Source: Bacteroidia bacterium
Lineage (GTDB): Bacteria > Bacteroidota > Bacteroidia > Cytophagales > Cyclobacteriaceae
Assembly: GCA_016650355.1 (NCBI GenBank)
Contig: JAENVX010000170.1
Span: forward strand, 1 to 8,031
Reading direction: 5' to 3'
Length of the DNA stretch: 8,031 bases
The position numbers and the translations under genes are program-made. Shown here one piece after another: positions 5,101 through 8,031 of this stretch; positions within the stretch are counted from its first letter, which is position 1, and each line of letters opens with the position of its first letter. Below the pieces are notes generated by a model, which was given only the letters and a program-made list of their open reading frames with translations, did not search any database and was not told the DNA's origin.

Positions 5101-8031
5101 GAGATTTGTGTCTACCCCCAGGTTAATGGCATACTCCTTTACGCAACCGAGTCCATCGCGTAGTGACAACTTGTAATCTCCAGCAAACAAGTTCCGAATG
5201 TTCAATTCTACTTTTAATTTTTGTGTATTGAAACTAGCGGCAGTCCAATCGATCACAAAATCCTGGCCTGGGAACAGAGGATTGATTAATTCAAGCATGA
5301 CCTCATACGGCTCTTGCTTACTTTCTTTGATGCCAACTAACATTGAGCCTGTTGGTAAATCAGGTACTGAAATTACACGTTTGACATATAAGGTATCCAG
5401 AACCTCCGAAGGACCTATGATTACAACATCCTGATAAGCTGTTGCAATCGGTGTTGTACATGCCGGCACAAGGCTAGATTGATTCTGTGTCAACCTTACT
5501 TGGTAATTGCCAATACCAAGGTTCGGAATTTTATATTCTCCCAATGATTGCGCAAATGTAATAGCACCCAAAGTAGTAACTCCAGCTTTTACCAGTTCAT
5601 ATCCATAATCAAGATTGGGTGCGCCTTTAATGGATGACAAACTGATCTCCGCCATAGTGCCCAAACAAAGTACATTGCTAGCAATTGACGAGAAATTTAC
5701 CGGAAAGGTCCCATTGATTGATATTGGTGAAAGTTTTGTAACACACTGTAATCCTAATGATTTAATCCAGACGAAGTAATTACCATTGCTCAAATTCGAA
5801 ATAGTAATAGGTGCTCCCCCAGAATCAAAATAGTTGGTAGGCTCCGCAATTGGGTCAAGGGTGTATCCAACCTGGAAAGTTCCTATGTCAGTAATTTGAA
5901 ATGTAATAATACCGTTATCACCTGCTCCTGTGCAATCCGGAGCCGTGACAACCGGTATAGTGAAATTCACAAAACCCGGGAACTTAACATCAACAGGCGC
6001 GAAATCTTTTTGGCAACCTACATTGTCAATGATCGAGAATGTGTAAGCCCCTGCACTCAGCCCTTTGATAATATTATCAGCAGGAAGAATCACATCTGTA
6101 CCATTTAACTTGTAAGTAAAATTGGCAATGCCACTTCCTCCAGCAATTCCTGAGAGTACTATAGTTCCATCATTATTATTACAGGTTGCATTTGTTGTTG
6201 TCATGCTTGCTGAAATTGCCGGATTTATCTCTTGAAGCACAATTAACACAACCGCGTTGCAAAGATCAGAGGAGTTTCTTCGAACACTTATCAGGCGTTC
6301 GAATAATGGGGCAATACCAGCAGGCACACCCGTTATAACGCTACCAGCAATAAATGGCGTCCAAGTAATGCCATCTAGTGACCACTCCAACGTATTACCC
6401 GTTTCTCCTGCTATGTCCAACGTCAATGAACCCGTTGCTTCACCAAAGCATAATGGTCTTACAATGTTGGTTGCAACAGGGCTTCCAACGGTACCAGTTT
6501 GCCCAATTGTTACCAGACCAGTTTTAATGCAAGATGGATCTCCATACTCAATTGTAAAGTCATAGGTTCCTAGTGGAAGGTTTAAGAAAGTTGAGTCATT
6601 AAGATTTGTTCTTGACACCGCCAGGTTGGTGGAAGAAATACCCTTGATATCAATTTTTACTCCTGTGTTATTGATAATTGGAATAAATGGCTTGATGCTA
6701 AATACTATTTTACCATCTGAACTTGTGCAGGTTGCTGGACTTGGTTTGGGAACAATGACCACGGTTGCACAGGTACCTGTTCCAGTCCCACTTGTACAAA
6801 TTGGATCTGTACTAAGTAATACATTTACACTTTGAGAAGTGGTTGACGTACAACCTCCACTGATTACAGAGTATTGAATCGTATGCGTACCTGAGCCTGC
6901 TGTTGAAGGATTAAAAGTATTTCCAGTAATTCCGTTACCACTAAATGTTCCACCTGGCGTTGCTGGGGTTAATGTTATTGTTAAACTGTTGGGGCAATAG
7001 GTTGGATTTAGACCGGAAAAACTAGCGTCAACTGTTGAAGAAATTACAGTGGCTTGCTGAGTAGTTGTGTACGTACATCCGCTTGAAGTGACTGAGTATT
7101 GTATCGTGTGTGTTCCCACTCCTGCGGTTGATGGTGAAAATGTGGATCCACTTACGCCTGGACCAGTAAATGTTCCTCCAATGGTTATTGGTACGAGGTT
7201 GACTACCCCACTTGATGTGCAATAGGGACCTGCTAATCCTGAAAATACTGCGCTTACAAAAGCAGGTTCTGTGATGGTAACTGGTGTAGCCACAGAAATG
7301 CAGTTGTTACCATCTTTTACTACCACCTGGTATATGCCAGCTGCAAGTGCGGAGAATGAACTCCCTAGCTGAAATGTTACACCATTATCTTTCGAATACT
7401 GATATGTATTATTCCCTCCCGAAGCTGTAATTGTTATCGACCCATCGTTGCTGCCATTGCAAGACACACTCACATCAACTGAGGTAAAGGTGACCGCAAC
7501 TGGCTGACTAATTGTTATCGAAGAAGAAAATTGACAACCAGAATTATCTAAAGCTACCATTTGATATGTGCTGGCTATCAAGCCTGCAAAAACATTTGAT
7601 GCCTGAAATGTAGCACCATTATCTTTTGAGAATTGATTTCCTCCACTTCCTCCACTGGCAGTTAACGTTATTGATCCATCACTTCCTCCATTACAAACTG
7701 CATCTTGTTTAACGCTAGTGAAAGTTAACCCACCAAGGGCCGTAAGTGAAATTGCACTCATCGCAGAAACACAACTATTAATGTCTTTCACAATAACCTG
7801 ATAACTACCCGCACTCAATGAAGAAAATACATTACTTGCCTGATAGGATATTCCATTATCCTTTGAGTATTGATAGGTTCCACTTCCTCCGCTTGCTGTT
7901 ATCGTTACGCTGCCATCATTGCCGGGTACGCAAGTTGTAGGATCAACCTGAACGCTGGTAAATGTTACCACAGAAGGTTGGCTTATTGTTACTGCGCTCG
8001 CGGAAGACAAACAATTATTGGCATCTTTAAC
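4861..8031 (-). CDS. SprB-repeat surface protein with T9SS type B sorting domain (C-terminal 1056 codons; N-terminus outside window)
   Basis: The frame is open to the right edge. The TTG at 8010 is an internal Leu (context VKDANNCLSSAS), not a start, so signal peptide and promoter lie beyond the window. Numbering is from the edge. Residues 1-19 end one SprB repeat; 20-256 are three whole SprB repeats; 259-408 are two copies of a 75-residue FSGL...GGTFxGxGxxGxTFxPSTAGxGTHTIQYS repeat; 409-974 are degenerate SprB-like modules; 978-1056 are the gliding-motility-associated type B C-terminal domain with PNIFTPNGDGVNDVF, NRWGKEVY and NWDGGDISDGVYFYRL. The domain marks export by the type IX secretion system and attachment or release at the cell surface. 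SprB in Flavobacterium johnsoniae is a moving gliding adhesin; this protein is a relative by architecture only. Paired cysteines in each module suggest one disulfide per domain, fitting a secreted protein. Convergent with the acyl-CoA reductase gene, only 22 bp between stops. Confidence 0.95.
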   Translation of the reverse strand, partial: VKDANNCLSSASAVTISQPSVVTFTSVQVDPTTCVPGNDGSVTITASGGSGTYQYSKDNGISYQASNVFSSLSAGSYQVIVKDINSCVSAMSAISLTALGGLTFTSVKQDAVCNGGSDGSITLTASGGSGGNQFSKDNGATFQASNVFAGLIASTYQMVALDNSGCQFSSSITISQPVAVTFTSVDVSVSCNGSNDGSITITASGGNNTYQYSKDNGVTFQLGSSFSALAAGIYQVVVKDGNNCISVATPVTITEPAFVSAVFSGLAGPYCTSSGVVNLVPITIGGTFTGPGVSGSTFSPSTAGVGTHTIQYSVTSSGCTYTTTQQATVISSTVDASFSGLNPTYCPNSLTITLTPATPGGTFSGNGITGNTFNPSTAGSGTHTIQYSVISGGCTSTTSQSVNVLLSTDPICTSGTGTGTCATVVIVPKPSPATCTSSDGKIVFSIKPFIPIINNTGVKIDIKGISSTNLAVSRTNLNDSTFLNLPLGTYDFTIEYGDPSCIKTGLVTIGQTGTVGSPVATNIVRPLCFGEATGSLTLDIAGETGNTLEWSLDGITWTPFIAGSVITGVPAGIAPLFERLISVRRNSSDLCNAVVLIVLQEINPAISASMTTTNATCNNNDGTIVLSGIAGGSGIANFTYKLNGTDVILPADNIIKGLSAGAYTFSIIDNVGCQKDFAPVDVKFPGFVNFTIPVVTAPDCTGAGDNGIITFQITDIGTFQVGYTLDPIAEPTNYFDSGGAPITISNLSNGNYFVWIKSLGLQCVTKLSPISINGTFPVNFSSIASNVLCLGTMAEISLSSIKGAPNLDYGYELVKAGVTTLGAITFAQSLGEYKIPNLGIGNYQVRLTQNQSSLVPACTTPIATAYQDVVIIGPSEVLDTLYVKRVISVPDLPTGSMLVGIKESKQEPYEVMLELINPLFPGQDFVIDWTAASFNTQKLKVELNIRNLFAGDYKLSLRDGLGCVKEYAINLGVDTNLAVPNIFTPNGDGVNDVFFVRNLPTDANLIITNRWGKEVYSSSNYQNNWDGGDISDGVYFYRLNLPSESRTGWVEILRGK
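5110..6807 (-). repeat. Degenerate SprB-like modules
   Basis: Visible residues 409-974. Five modules of roughly 80-95 residues keep the frame C...DG.I...G...Y.L.G...L..G.Y...D..C, with cysteine pairs 435/501, 528/591, 617/673, 700/763 and 789/858. A sixth ends in Cys963 (AGDYKLSLRDGLGC) but lacks the first cysteine. Module 617/673 (NNNDGTIVLSGIAGGSG, then LSAGAYTFSIIDNVGC) is nearest to the canonical form. Two further cysteines, 412 and 421, lie in the linker before the first module. Confidence 0.6.
6808..7257 (-). repeat. Tandem pair of 75-residue FSGL/GTHTIQYS repeats
   Basis: Two copies at 7033-7257 and 6808-7032. Shared landmarks are FSGL, Y-C, GGTF(T/S)G, TF(S/N)PSTAG and GTHTIQYSV, and each has a cysteine pair exactly 48 residues apart (271/319 and 346/394). 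They are similar in DNA too, for example around the gagtattg blocks at 6870 and 7093. Module of unknown fold, probably Ig-like, common in Bacteroidota adhesins. Confidence 0.8.
7264..8031 (-). repeat. SprB repeat array (three whole copies and one partial)
   Basis: Whole copies at 7735-7974, 7501-7734 and 7264-7500 (80, 78 and 79 codons), plus the end of another at 7975-8031. Shared landmarks are VTFTSV, C-x-GxxDGSITxTASGGxxxYQ(Y/F)SKDNG, L-x-AGxYQVVVKDxNxC and the closing ITISQP. In all three the cysteines are exactly 53 residues apart (34/87, 113/166, 191/244). The nucleotide copies are visibly diverged, so the duplication is not recent. More copies probably lie beyond the edge. Confidence 0.9.

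Noticed and set aside
5198..7222. Several frames of 60-102 codons within the adhesin gene on both strands.
   Set aside because: The repetitive, stop-poor composition of the repeats produces open frames on other strands; none has a known motif.

Overview
The window looks like a chromosomal segment of a Bacteroidota bacterium, probably of the Cytophagales side of the phylum (inference). The evidence is a T9SS type B C-terminal sorting domain on a SprB-repeat surface protein, a PUR/DUF3276 protein, a Bacteroidota-style acyl-CoA reductase (LuxC family) next to a dicluster ferredoxin, AT-rich intergenic DNA, no clear Shine-Dalgarno sequences, and several copies of the Bacteroidota promoter pattern (TTTG, about 19 bp, TAnnTTTG).

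Left edge (1-600): the first 133 codons of a Cas6-type CRISPR RNA endoribonuclease run leftwards off the window from a GTG start at 399. The 201 bp between it and the next gene carries an 8-bp inverted repeat but no CRISPR repeat. This is the edge of a probable CRISPR-Cas locus lying to the left.

Housekeeping block (601-3309): the universal ATPase/GTPase YchF (minus), a PUR-domain DUF3276 nucleic-acid-binding protein (minus, GTG start, clear rho-independent terminator), and divergently a DUF58 protein (plus) with a von Willebrand factor A-like fold.

Metabolic pair (3364-4838): a 2[4Fe-4S] ferredoxin (minus) and an acyl-CoA reductase (plus) are divergent across about 100 bp. The ferredoxin has a near-ideal Bacteroidota promoter, and its position shows that the true start is the internal ATG at 3723 rather than the more distal ATG at 3792.

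Right part (4861-8031): the last 1056 codons of a very large secreted, probably surface-anchored protein on the minus strand. From its N-terminal side it has canonical SprB repeats (one partial, three whole), two copies of a different 75-residue repeat, five to six increasingly degenerate SprB-like modules, and a C-terminal T9SS type B sorting signal. The gene continues beyond the right edge. The TTG at 8010 is an internal Leu codon, not a start.

No tRNA, rRNA, insertion sequence or CRISPR array is visible. No stretch longer than 300 bp lacks a gene. The genes do not form one pathway: a CRISPR edge, core genes, a small redox/lipid pair and a surface adhesin lie side by side.
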